Shown here in pieces: positions 33,637 to 40,857 of a stretch of 64,000 nt of DNA. A program made the translations under genes and the position numbers. The stretch covers positions 15,601 to 79,600 of the forward strand of contig CAZQNT010000003.1 of the NCBI GenBank assembly GCA_964595075.1. The letters are read 5' to 3'. The notes beneath the pieces were generated by a model, which ran no database searches, was not told the origin of the DNA, and saw only the letters and a list, made by a program, of their open reading frames with translations. The DNA comes from JAHJFW01 sp964595075 (lineage in GTDB: Bacteria; Patescibacteriota; Patescibacteriia; 2-12-FULL-60-25). Position 1 is the stretch's first letter. Each line of letters starts with the position of its first letter.

Positions 33637-33699
33637 ATGGAAACTATGACAAAAAATTCCAAAGGTCTCGGTGTTTCAATTGATGATTTAATGAAATAA
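33637..33699 (+). CDS. Possible 20-residue peptide before the phosphoesterase
   Basis: ATG to TAA encodes METMTKNSKGLGVSIDDLMK, ending four bases before the next ATG. It could be a leader peptide or the remains of a longer gene: the sequence looks like the start of a folded protein cut short. No Shine-Dalgarno is clear. Confidence 0.25.
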   Translation: METMTKNSKGLGVSIDDLMK

Positions 33700-33703
33700 A
33701 AAT

Positions 33704-34492
33704 ATGAAATTAGGTTTTATATCAGATATACACGAAGATATAACGCGGCTTGAACAAGCGGTGAGCATTTTGGAGTCGCATAAATGCGATAAAATAATTT
33801 GTTTGGGCGATATTGTGGGATATAGCGTTCCTTATTACGGTTTTTTGTGGTCAAGAAATGCTCCAGAGGTAATGAAACTTGTTAAAAAGAAAAGTGATAT
33901 TGTGCTCGCTGGCAATCATGATTTGTTTGCGGTAAAAAAATTGCCAAAATATAAAGCTGGATTTAAGTATCCAAAAAATTGGTATGCTTTGGATTATTGG
34001 AAACGAAAGGCATTAGCTAAAGATAAAGTTTGGCTTTACGAATACAACGAATTGCCAGCATTGCTAACAAAGAACGACGAAAAATTTATTTCAGAATTAC
34101 CAGAGTTCGTCGTGGGAAATTTTGCTGGCGTAAAAATTCTTTTATCCCACTATGCCTTCCCTGACTTGGTGGGAAATACCAAATTTGAACCAAAAACCGC
34201 AAAAGATGTAAAAAAGCATTTTGAATTTATGAAAAAGCTTGGTTGTAATCTTGCTATTTCCGGACACGATCACAAAGAAGGAATTATGAGATTTACGCCA
34301 AAAAAAGTTGAAAACTTTATTTTTGGAAAAGTAAAAATTGATAAAAATACGCCGACCTGGTTTCATGTTCCGAGCGTTGTCAATGGAAGTTTTGCCAACG
34401 GGGTTACTATATTTGACACGAAAAGTTTTGAGGTTGAAACAATTCCAATTAAATCAGAACAGCATATTGTCCCCGAATGGAGAAAATTATAA
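33704..34492 (+). CDS. Metallophosphoesterase (calcineurin-like)
   Basis: A 262-residue protein with all five motifs of the two-metal phosphoesterase fold: SDIHED, LGDIVGY, GNHDLF, LSHYAF and SGHDHKEG. The YfcE/ApaH-like layout suggests a phosphodiesterase or protein phosphatase; the substrate is unknown. It is much more AT-rich and Lys-rich than neighbouring core genes and lies between palindrome copies 7 and 8, both signs of acquisition. Confidence 0.85.
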   Translation: MKLGFISDIHEDITRLEQAVSILESHKCDKIICLGDIVGYSVPYYGFLWSRNAPEVMKLVKKKSDIVLAGNHDLFAVKKLPKYKAGFKYPKNWYALDYWKRKALAKDKVWLYEYNELPALLTKNDEKFISELPEFVVGNFAGVKILLSHYAFPDLVGNTKFEPKTAKDVKKHFEFMKKLGCNLAISGHDHKEGIMRFTPKKVENFIFGKVKIDKNTPTWFHVPSVVNGSFANGVTIFDTKSFEVETIPIKSEQHIVPEWRKL

Positions 34493-34556
34493 ATTACCAC
34501 CAAAGAAAAACTTGAAATCGTACTTTCCGCTCCGGTTCCCGCCTTCACGCAAGAGT

Positions 34557-34625
34557 TTCGTGGGCACCGCTCGGAGAGGAATAACAAGAGCCCTGTGGGT
34601 AAGGTACCAGGTACGTACCTGGTAC
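34557..34625 (+). repeat. Extended repeat with GTAC palindrome, copy 8
   Basis: TCGTGGGCACCGCTCGGAGA matches the unit at 33560, then TGTGGGTAA (one change from the DnaA-box-like 9-mer; 34594-34602), one base, and the perfect palindrome (34604-34625). Confidence 0.85.
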
Positions 34626-34645
34626 TGGAAAACTATTTATTTTGT

Positions 34646-35272
34646 ATGAAACTCTTCCTTACTTCCACGTGCATCTCGTCAAACCTTCGCGAGGCATTTC
34701 TCGCATTTCTAGGGAAACCGCCTGGCGGTGTGAAGCTTTATTTCATTCCCACGGCGAGTGATGTCGAAGATGAAAAATTCTACACTGTGAAATCAATGGA
34801 TGATTTTGCTGCAATTGGCGTGGATCCAATTTGGTATTCACTGAAGTTTAAAACGCCGGGACAGGTTGCCCACGAACTCGCAGATGCGGATATGATATGG
34901 GTGAATGGCGGTAACACCTTCTATCTTCTTGAAGTCGCCCGTCGTACCGGTTTTATGGAAACCGTCAATGAACTCGTGTGTAACAAAGGCGTGATGTATG
35001 GCGGAACTAGCGCCGGTACAATACTTGCTACACCGTCAATCGAGATTGCGAGTTGGGGACACGATACAGATCCGAACGATGTCGGTATAAAGGATTTTAC
35101 GGGATTCGATTTTGTTAATATTCTTACACAGGTTCATTACGATCCATCGACGCACAGGGATATACTTCTCTCGAAAAAACAACAGCTCCCAATTTATGCA
35201 ATTCCTAACGGCGCAGCGATTGAAGTGAATGACGATCAGATCGTGGTTTACGGAAACGTCGAAGTTTTGTAA
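34646..35272 (+). CDS. Peptidase S51 family (dipeptidase E-like)
   Basis: A 208-residue protein. WVNGGNTFYLL and YGGTSAGTILA mark the S51 family, with the nucleophilic Ser in GTSAG. The expected His/Asp partners are in the QVHYDPSTHRD region. Dipeptidase E cleaves Asp-Xaa dipeptides; cyanophycinases share the fold, so the substrate is not certain. ATG 34646 is chosen because further upstream the frame only translates the palindrome. It lies between palindrome copies 8 and 9. Confidence 0.85.
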   Translation: MKLFLTSTCISSNLREAFLAFLGKPPGGVKLYFIPTASDVEDEKFYTVKSMDDFAAIGVDPIWYSLKFKTPGQVAHELADADMIWVNGGNTFYLLEVARRTGFMETVNELVCNKGVMYGGTSAGTILATPSIEIASWGHDTDPNDVGIKDFTGFDFVNILTQVHYDPSTHRDILLSKKQQLPIYAIPNGAAIEVNDDQIVVYGNVEVL

Positions 35273-35302
35273 TTATATCGTGGCCGTCATTACCTCTGAA
35301 AT

Positions 35303-36010
35303 TTATGATGGCGAAACAAAGCCCGATGCATCAACAGAGCACTCAAAAGGAACTTCCATATCGTCTTTTTTAAGACGAGCATGAATGCGTATTCTGGCTG
35401 AACGTCCCGTGTCTTTAGAAAAATCAAGACCGAAGTTATGAAGTCCGTGCATCTGGATCCAGCTTCTGGCATTCTGTAGGGCCTCGTCTTTCGTTGTTTT
35501 AGTTTCAACATCAAGATTGTGGATTGTAACTGTTTTCATGGTGCCGCTGCGGTGCGGATAAGTAACTTGCAGAACGTATCGACCTTCCGGGAACCCACGT
35601 TCTTGATCCATGTGCGCCACGTGTTCAGCTCTTGTCTTATCATGAGCAACACGGCTTTTTTCGACGCGTTTTCGTATTATTTCATCTATTTCTTGTCGTT
35701 TCGTCGAGAGTGGCAACGTCGTATCTAAGACGTCGAACTCACGGGCATCGTATATGCCGTTTTCGTCAAGAATTACTACACCCACTGTTTTTTCGTTTTG
35801 TTTTCCACCAACATATACGGACCACTCGAAATCAGTCAGATCGATAGGATTTACTTTGTCCAGTCCGAATTTTTTCCAATCTTCGGCGGATAGCAATTCG
35901 TCCGTGTGATCACGAGCTACCTCGGTCAGGATTTGCGCTTCCAAAGTCAGTCGCTCCGACCGTATTCTTCCCTCTTCGGTTTCCTGTGGAGTAAAGGGAT
36001 TTTCTTTCAT
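35303..36010 (-). CDS. Unrecognised protein between palindromes
   Basis: A 235-residue protein from MKENPFTPQETEEGRIRSERL. It is rich in charged residues, with a helical first half and a beta-rich second half (GRYVLQVTYPHRSGTMKTVTIHNL). It has no signal or membrane helix. I do not recognise the family. It is convergent with the S51 peptidase gene and shares its palindrome-bounded segment. A start 33 bases upstream is possible. Confidence 0.55.
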   Translation of the reverse strand: MKENPFTPQETEEGRIRSERLTLEAQILTEVARDHTDELLSAEDWKKFGLDKVNPIDLTDFEWSVYVGGKQNEKTVGVVILDENGIYDAREFDVLDTTLPLSTKRQEIDEIIRKRVEKSRVAHDKTRAEHVAHMDQERGFPEGRYVLQVTYPHRSGTMKTVTIHNLDVETKTTKDEALQNARSWIQMHGLHNFGLDFSKDTGRSARIRIHARLKKDDMEVPFECSVDASGFVSPS

Positions 36011-36103
36011 GTTTGCAATCTTATCATTACGATACAGATTCATACAGTGCAAGTCGGAAAATGGGGTCAAGTCCCATATATTTGTGCCTTATATCATCAC
36101 TAA

Positions 36104-36135
36104 TGTGGATAAGGTACCAGGTACGTACATGGTAC
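36104..36135 (+). repeat. GTAC palindrome, copy 9, with DnaA-box-like 9-mer
   Basis: TGTGGATAA (36104-36112), one base, then the palindrome (36114-36135) with a single C-to-A change in the right arm. Confidence 0.88.
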
Positions 36136-36169
36136 CTCGAAACATATCGCGGAAAGTAAAACGCATTTA

Positions 36170-36198
36170 TTGACGGTTGAGTGGTTTTGCGATAATCT
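36170..36198 (+). promoter_or_regulatory. Promoter with a leaderless start
   Basis: TTGACG (36170-36175), 17-base spacer, TAATCT (36193-36198). The ATG at 36205 is seven bases past the -10, at the expected transcription start. Confidence 0.72.
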
Positions 36199-36204
36199 TT
36201 TTAT

Positions 36205-36642
36205 ATGGAAACGGAATTTTTCGGACTGTCTCTATCGCGCAGCGAGTTATTGGAGCTTCAGACCGCGCTTATTCAACGGTATATTCTTGAAGACGATTTA
36301 CGTCGCGAAAAAGGTCTGGAGCCGGTAGCGGAGCACAAGCTCCTTTGTCGCGTTGACGACTTGCTACGATTGTCCGACCGCGACCTTGACCGGCTCTCGG
36401 AGAATCTTGAAGATGAGCTTTGGGAATATTCCTGGTTCGCATTTACCGAAGAATGGGCGTGGTTCAGGGCGAGTCAGGAAGTGAAAAAAGAATTGGGATC
36501 CGGCGCTTCAAAAATAAGTCAAGATGAAATGGACCGTAGAATTGATAATGCGCTTTCGAAAAATTTTGAAAAATACGTAAGAGAGGTTGAAATGAAAGAT
36601 TGCGCTCCTGTAAAGCAGAGGGTTGATCAGCGTAAGGCGTAG
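36205..36642 (+). CDS. Unrecognised helical protein
   Basis: A 145-residue, strongly charged, mostly helical protein with Leu/Arg/Glu heptads (LLELQTALIQRYILEDDLRRE) and Trp residues in the middle (WEYSWFAFTEEWAWF). No membrane helix or known domain is visible. Its own promoter places the start codon at the transcription start. Confidence 0.6.
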   Translation: METEFFGLSLSRSELLELQTALIQRYILEDDLRREKGLEPVAEHKLLCRVDDLLRLSDRDLDRLSENLEDELWEYSWFAFTEEWAWFRASQEVKKELGSGASKISQDEMDRRIDNALSKNFEKYVREVEMKDCAPVKQRVDQRKA

Positions 36643-36648
36643 GATCGG

Positions 36649-36903
36649 TTAGCGCGAGTGAGCCGGTATAAGTTCGTTGATAACCGTCTCAAAACGAGTC
36701 AGTTTTGTGCTTAATGATTGGAACTGACTGACGCTGGGAATAGTCTCGCTCAAATACAGCGACGCTCCAACATAGAGAACCAATAAGGCGCCGATCACGT
36801 AAACGAAAGTGTTTCCGTGTTCCGTAAGGTCCGGAATAAAATAAAAAACAACCGACGCCATGATCAGAAATAATATCGCTATAACAACGGGCCAGAAGGT
36901 CAT
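36649..36903 (-). CDS. Small two-helix membrane protein
   Basis: An 84-residue protein with two membrane helices (about 4-24 and 34-54) and a C-terminal cytoplasmic helix (FQSLSTKLTRFETVINEL). No family is recognised. It lies divergently before the 533-residue membrane gene and ends seven bases from the preceding gene's stop. Confidence 0.55.
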   Translation of the reverse strand: MTFWPVVIAILFLIMASVVFYFIPDLTEHGNTFVYVIGALLVLYVGASLYLSETIPSVSQFQSLSTKLTRFETVINELIPAHSR

Positions 36904-36926
36904 ACGGTTCCTTTTTTTGATACTTT

Positions 36927-38528
36927 ATGGTACAGGGTAGCGAGGCAATAATCAATAGATTTATGGTCGAATCGTCAAAAGTCCAAAAACAAAGGTTTAT
37001 TGAGGCATTATCGCCCTCGACGCAAACAGAGACGCCCGAACACGCCACAATAACAGTTAACGAAACCATAGGCAGGTTCGCGTTTTTGTACGAAAGGATC
37101 CGTAACGCGGTGGACTATAAAGACGATCATCTCATTCGGAAAGCGGCTATTTTGCGCATCATGAAGCGGCAAATGGTTTTGGAATCCGAACCGCGCGTTA
37201 TCGCGGATCGTTTGATCCGTGAACTCATAGGCGCAAGATATCTTCCGAACTCAAAGCTTCCCGAATCCAAGATCGGAGAAGTTTCGGAAAGCATAAAAAA
37301 ATTTCAAGCGGTCGCGAAGATTAAAGCCGGATCGGAGCGGCATCTGGAATGGCTGAGGGGACTGATAGCCGTTGAAATAGAAGAAAGGTTAGTCGACGCG
37401 AAAATAGAAAAAGCTCTCGCAAATTTTTTATACGAACGGCTTGCCGAGCGGATTCGCATCAAAGACGGAACGATAGACGATACGGAGCGACGGCTTCAGA
37501 TTTACGTAGCGTGTTTGCGAACTTTTCAGAAAGCGGACGAGGAAGTGTTGGGCTACAAGCTGCTCCGCGCGCATCTTCCGGAGTGGGTTCACCCGGAGAC
37601 GTGGACAGAAGACCCGCGGCCGATAGCGGAGCGTCTTGTAGCGCAGGAACGCAGAATAAAAGCATGTCTAAAGCATCGGCTCGGTCCGGCTTTTTCGCGC
37701 ATGGTCAAGCCGTGGGCGGTTTCGCTAAATGTTCTTCGCGACGTGATGCAGGAAAAACCGGAGGACGTTGCGATATTGTTGGAAAAGCCGGACGCACTCT
37801 CCATTCGCGTGGCTAGAAAAGCGGAATCTCGCTACTCGTCGTCTCGCGGTCGCGTAAGACGCGGTACAGTCCGCGCGATTTTGTATCTTTTTGTGACCAA
37901 GATGCTGGTAGCGTTATTGCTCGAAGTGCCGCTTGAATGGTTGTGGTACGGCGGAGTAGACCGCTTGGCGCTCGGGACAAATCTCGTTTTTCCTCCCGTT
38001 CTGATGTTTTTTGTGGGTCTTTTGATCCGCATTCCCGGGCAGAAGAATACCGAGCGTCTACAACTGGGCGTGCAGGAATTGCTTTCTGACGAGCAATTGC
38101 CATTGCGCGAAATACGTTTACGGTCGAGAAAGGGGATGCGTCAGTTTTGGTTCACCGCCGCGTATGCGTCTACCTTTTTGTTATCATTCGGACTTACGAT
38201 ATCGCTGCTTCAGGCGTTGCATTTCACGTGGCTTTCCATCAGCATCTTTTTGTTCTTTTTGTGCATAGTCAGCTTTTTCGGATTCCGTTTGCGCGTTGCC
38301 GCTCGCGAGTTATTTGTGGTGGAAGGGAAGCAGGGTATATTTTCCATGTTCGTGGATTTTTATTCGCTACCGATTCTTCGCGCCGGCAAATGGCTTTCGC
38401 GCAGCATAAATCGGATCAACGTTTTTCTTTTTATTTTCGACTTTTTGTTCGAAGCGCCATTTAAGATTTTTCTTACCGTGCTCGAAGAATGGTTCGCTTT
38501 TTTGAAGGAAAAGAAAGAGGAGCTCTAA
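36927..38528 (+). CDS. Large unrecognised membrane protein upstream of tgt
   Basis: A 533-residue protein. The first 300 residues are soluble, helical and basic; then membrane segments follow at about 318-340, 350-372, 408-430 and 435-455, with further hydrophobic stretches to the end. It has no recognised domain. tgt starts four bases after its stop, so the two are likely co-transcribed, but this does not reveal a role. ATG 36963 is a possible alternative start. Confidence 0.65.
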   Translation: MVQGSEAIINRFMVESSKVQKQRFIEALSPSTQTETPEHATITVNETIGRFAFLYERIRNAVDYKDDHLIRKAAILRIMKRQMVLESEPRVIADRLIRELIGARYLPNSKLPESKIGEVSESIKKFQAVAKIKAGSERHLEWLRGLIAVEIEERLVDAKIEKALANFLYERLAERIRIKDGTIDDTERRLQIYVACLRTFQKADEEVLGYKLLRAHLPEWVHPETWTEDPRPIAERLVAQERRIKACLKHRLGPAFSRMVKPWAVSLNVLRDVMQEKPEDVAILLEKPDALSIRVARKAESRYSSSRGRVRRGTVRAILYLFVTKMLVALLLEVPLEWLWYGGVDRLALGTNLVFPPVLMFFVGLLIRIPGQKNTERLQLGVQELLSDEQLPLREIRLRSRKGMRQFWFTAAYASTFLLSFGLTISLLQALHFTWLSISIFLFFLCIVSFFGFRLRVAARELFVVEGKQGIFSMFVDFYSLPILRAGKWLSRSINRINVFLFIFDFLFEAPFKIFLTVLEEWFAFLKEKKEEL

Positions 38529-38532
38529 AGAC

Positions 38533-39630
38533 ATGTTCACGCACCACGCAACATCGAGCAAATCTCGTGCAAGACGCGGAACGCTCGTTACTCCACACGG
38601 TTCCGTCGAGACTCCATGCTTCATGCCTATTGCGACGCGCGGCGTGGTGAAGACGATTTCGTCCGAAGATCTTAAAAGTCTCGGAGCGTCAATCATCCTT
38701 TCAAATACCTATCATCTATATATTCGTCCGGGTTTGGATGTGCTTCAAGCGGCAGGCGGTCTTCATCCTTTTATGTCGTGGAACGGTCCGCTTTTGACGG
38801 ACTCCGGCGGATATCAGGTTTTTTCGTTGGCGAAAATGCGGAAGATAACGGAAGAAGGCGCGATGTTCGCTTCACATATCGACGGTTCACGCCACTTGCT
38901 TACGCCGGAATTGTCCATGCAAATCCAGCAGATAATCGGGAGCGACGTCATCATGGTTTTGGACGAATGTACCCCCGCGAATTCCACCGCGGAATATCTT
39001 CGCGACTCCGTATCTCGAACAACGCGATGGGCGGAGCGATCCAAAAAGGAATTCGAAAAGAGGAGAGACACGTCGTTTAATCCTGGCGCAAAACTTTTCG
39101 GAATCGTTCAAGGAGGTACGGACGAAGAAATGCGAAAACGCCACGCGGCAGAACTCATGTCGATCGGATTCGACGGATACGCGATCGGCGGTCTTTCTGT
39201 CGGCGAACCGTTCGATGCGGCATGCAACATCGTAGAAGCGGTTGATAGCGTGTTGCCGAAAGATGAACCACGATATTTTATGGGCGGTGCAAAACCGGAA
39301 GAGATCGTTGCGTACGTTCGTCGCGGAATTGATATGTTCGATTGCGTTCTTCCGACAAGGAACGCAAGGCACGGGCAGCTTTATCGTTTCGTGCACGATG
39401 ATTTGTCTCGTCCGGATTTCTACGAAGTCGTACACATAACGAATGAAAAGTGGAAGGATTATTTTTCTCCTGTATCCAGTGAACTACCAAACGTCTCATA
39501 CGCCTATCTTCGCCACCTATTTACAATCGAAGAAATGCTTGCGTGCCGGCTGGCGACGTTGAATAACTTGAGATTTTATATTGAACTGATGTCGCGACTT
39601 CGTGCGGGAATTAGTATTGGCTCAGTGTAA
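38533..39630 (+). CDS. tgt: Queuine tRNA-ribosyltransferase family protein lacking zinc cysteines
   Basis: A 365-residue TIM-barrel enzyme that exchanges guanine 34 for preQ1 in GUN-anticodon tRNAs. The catalytic and binding motifs are present: LLTDSGGYQVFSL (Asp nucleophile region), FGIVQGG, YAIGGLSVGEP and FDCVLPTRNARHG. The C-terminal zinc site is not: the CxCxxC expected just before AYLRHLF is replaced by SSELPNVSY, and only the His of LRHLF remains. Zinc there is structural in known bacterial TGTs. The enzyme may fold without metal or have changed function. Confidence 0.85.
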   Translation: MFTHHATSSKSRARRGTLVTPHGSVETPCFMPIATRGVVKTISSEDLKSLGASIILSNTYHLYIRPGLDVLQAAGGLHPFMSWNGPLLTDSGGYQVFSLAKMRKITEEGAMFASHIDGSRHLLTPELSMQIQQIIGSDVIMVLDECTPANSTAEYLRDSVSRTTRWAERSKKEFEKRRDTSFNPGAKLFGIVQGGTDEEMRKRHAAELMSIGFDGYAIGGLSVGEPFDAACNIVEAVDSVLPKDEPRYFMGGAKPEEIVAYVRRGIDMFDCVLPTRNARHGQLYRFVHDDLSRPDFYEVVHITNEKWKDYFSPVSSELPNVSYAYLRHLFTIEEMLACRLATLNNLRFYIELMSRLRAGISIGSV

Positions 39631-39637
39631 AAGACTA

Positions 39638-39751
39638 TCAAATGCGGGGAATAACCCCCTCTAACTCCCCCTTATAATTAAGGGGGAGGATGGTGCGTAA
39701 ATTCCTCCCCTTAACTATACAGACGTAAGGGGAGGTTAGGAGGGGTTATTT
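39638..39751. repeat. GGGGTTAT-family repeats with hairpins after tgt
   Basis: CCCCCTTATAATTAAGGGGG and CTCCCCTTA...TAAGGGGAG form two hairpins. The outer sequence GCGGGGAATAACCCCCTC is the inverse of that at 52842-52877. It may act as a terminator. Confidence 0.65.
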
Positions 39752-39767
39752 CATTTCGGATGAATGA

Positions 39768-39796
39768 TTGACGTTGATTTGAAGGATTGCTACAAT
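39768..39796 (+). promoter_or_regulatory. Sigma70-type promoter of the first carbonic-anhydrase-fold gene
   Basis: TTGACG (39768-39773), 17-base spacer, TACAAT (39791-39796), giving a leader of about 47 bases. Confidence 0.78.
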
Positions 39797-39849
39797 TTTG
39801 CCCTTCGCACTTTCTTTTCTTTGGAACAAACAACACTGGAGGTGAAGCA

Positions 39850-40356
39850 ATGGGACAGGTGGATACGCAGAATCGAATCGTACAAAGCTGCCAGCTCACG
39901 GTCATCACGTGCATGGATTTCCGCCTCCACGGGGCGACGAACCTTCCGCATTACCTGGCGCAACGCTTCGGCGAGTACGCCACGTACGATCTTCTCACGC
40001 CGCCAGGCGGTTGCTACCCGCTGATCCACGAAGGGGAGCAGGAACGTCAGAGGGTTCTCGATCACCTCGCGCTTTCGGTCGGTCTCCACGCTCCCGAAAC
40101 CATTCTCATCATCCCGCACGTCAACTGCGGACGCTACCACGCGGCGCGCAAGTTCTTGTCCATGGAGGACGAGGTAGACCAATTGACGCAGGACGTACTC
40201 CTTACCGGCAAGCTGCTTCTCAAGCAGTTTCCAACGGCGGAAGTCCGCGGCTTCATCGCCAATGTCAGCGACCAAATGATGACCGGGTTGGAAGAGGTAC
40301 TCTCGGCTCCTGTCGAATCCCGAAGCGGAACGCTGCAATTCAGCAGCGTCGACTAG
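39850..40356 (+). CDS. Beta-carbonic-anhydrase-fold protein, GC-rich orphan
   Basis: A 168-residue protein with ITCMDFR (Cys-x-Asp-x-Arg) and PHVNCGRYH (His-x-x-Cys), the zinc ligand pattern of beta-carbonic anhydrases, on a short version of the fold. Whether it hydrates CO2 is unknown; small proteins of this type are poorly characterised. GGAGGTGA lies seven bases before the ATG. Promoter and terminator are its own. Codon use is GC-rich, unlike the paralogue that follows 67 bases later. The frame extends upstream of 39850, but the promoter excludes it. Confidence 0.78.
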   Translation: MGQVDTQNRIVQSCQLTVITCMDFRLHGATNLPHYLAQRFGEYATYDLLTPPGGCYPLIHEGEQERQRVLDHLALSVGLHAPETILIIPHVNCGRYHAARKFLSMEDEVDQLTQDVLLTGKLLLKQFPTAEVRGFIANVSDQMMTGLEEVLSAPVESRSGTLQFSSVD

Positions 40357-40376
40357 CGGCTGTTCCAACGCTCTTG

Positions 40377-40402
40377 CGGCGACCTTCACGGCGCCGTTTT
40401 TT
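40377..40402 (+). terminator. Intrinsic terminator
   Basis: CGGCG and CGCCG pair around a ten-base loop, followed by six Ts, 21 bases after the stop of the first carbonic-anhydrase-fold gene. Confidence 0.8.
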
Positions 40403-40422
40403 CTTGCTAACGTATTTTCACT

Positions 40423-40857
40423 ATGAGTCATAAATGTTCAAACCTTGTTCTACAATGCATGGACTTCCGCTTCATGCGAGGAATTCGCGAGTATCTTGAC
40501 GCGCGCGGTTTTACCGGTGATTCGGATCTTGTTTCCATGGCAGGGGCGGCTAAAAATCTTGTTGATTCCGCGGATCCATCATCCGCGGCTACGGCGCGTT
40601 TACAGATCAAGCTGTCACACGATCTGCATGGGATTTCGCGCGTAATATTGATAAATCATCTTGATTGCGGCGCGTATGGAGGACGAGCGGCGTTCGTGTC
40701 AGATGAAGAAGAGTTTGCCAGACACTCGGAAGACCTGAAGTCCGCTCGCGCGTCGATTATTGCCGAATATCCAAGGACAGAAGTTAGTCTCGCAATCGCA
40801 AAGATAAACTTTGACGGGAAAGTGAGTTTCGAAGAAATCGATGCCCGATCTTCTTGA
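40423..40857 (+). CDS. Second beta-carbonic-anhydrase-fold protein
   Basis: A 144-residue paralogue with LQCMDFR and NHLDCGAYGG, the same Cys-x-Asp-x-Arg and His-x-x-Cys ligands. It lacks the insert regions of its neighbour and uses the AT-richer codons of the core genome. The stop lies 17 bases inside the helicase gene start, so it is probably co-transcribed with it. The link to DNA repair is only positional. Confidence 0.78.
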   Translation: MSHKCSNLVLQCMDFRFMRGIREYLDARGFTGDSDLVSMAGAAKNLVDSADPSSAATARLQIKLSHDLHGISRVILINHLDCGAYGGRAAFVSDEEEFARHSEDLKSARASIIAEYPRTEVSLAIAKINFDGKVSFEEIDARSS

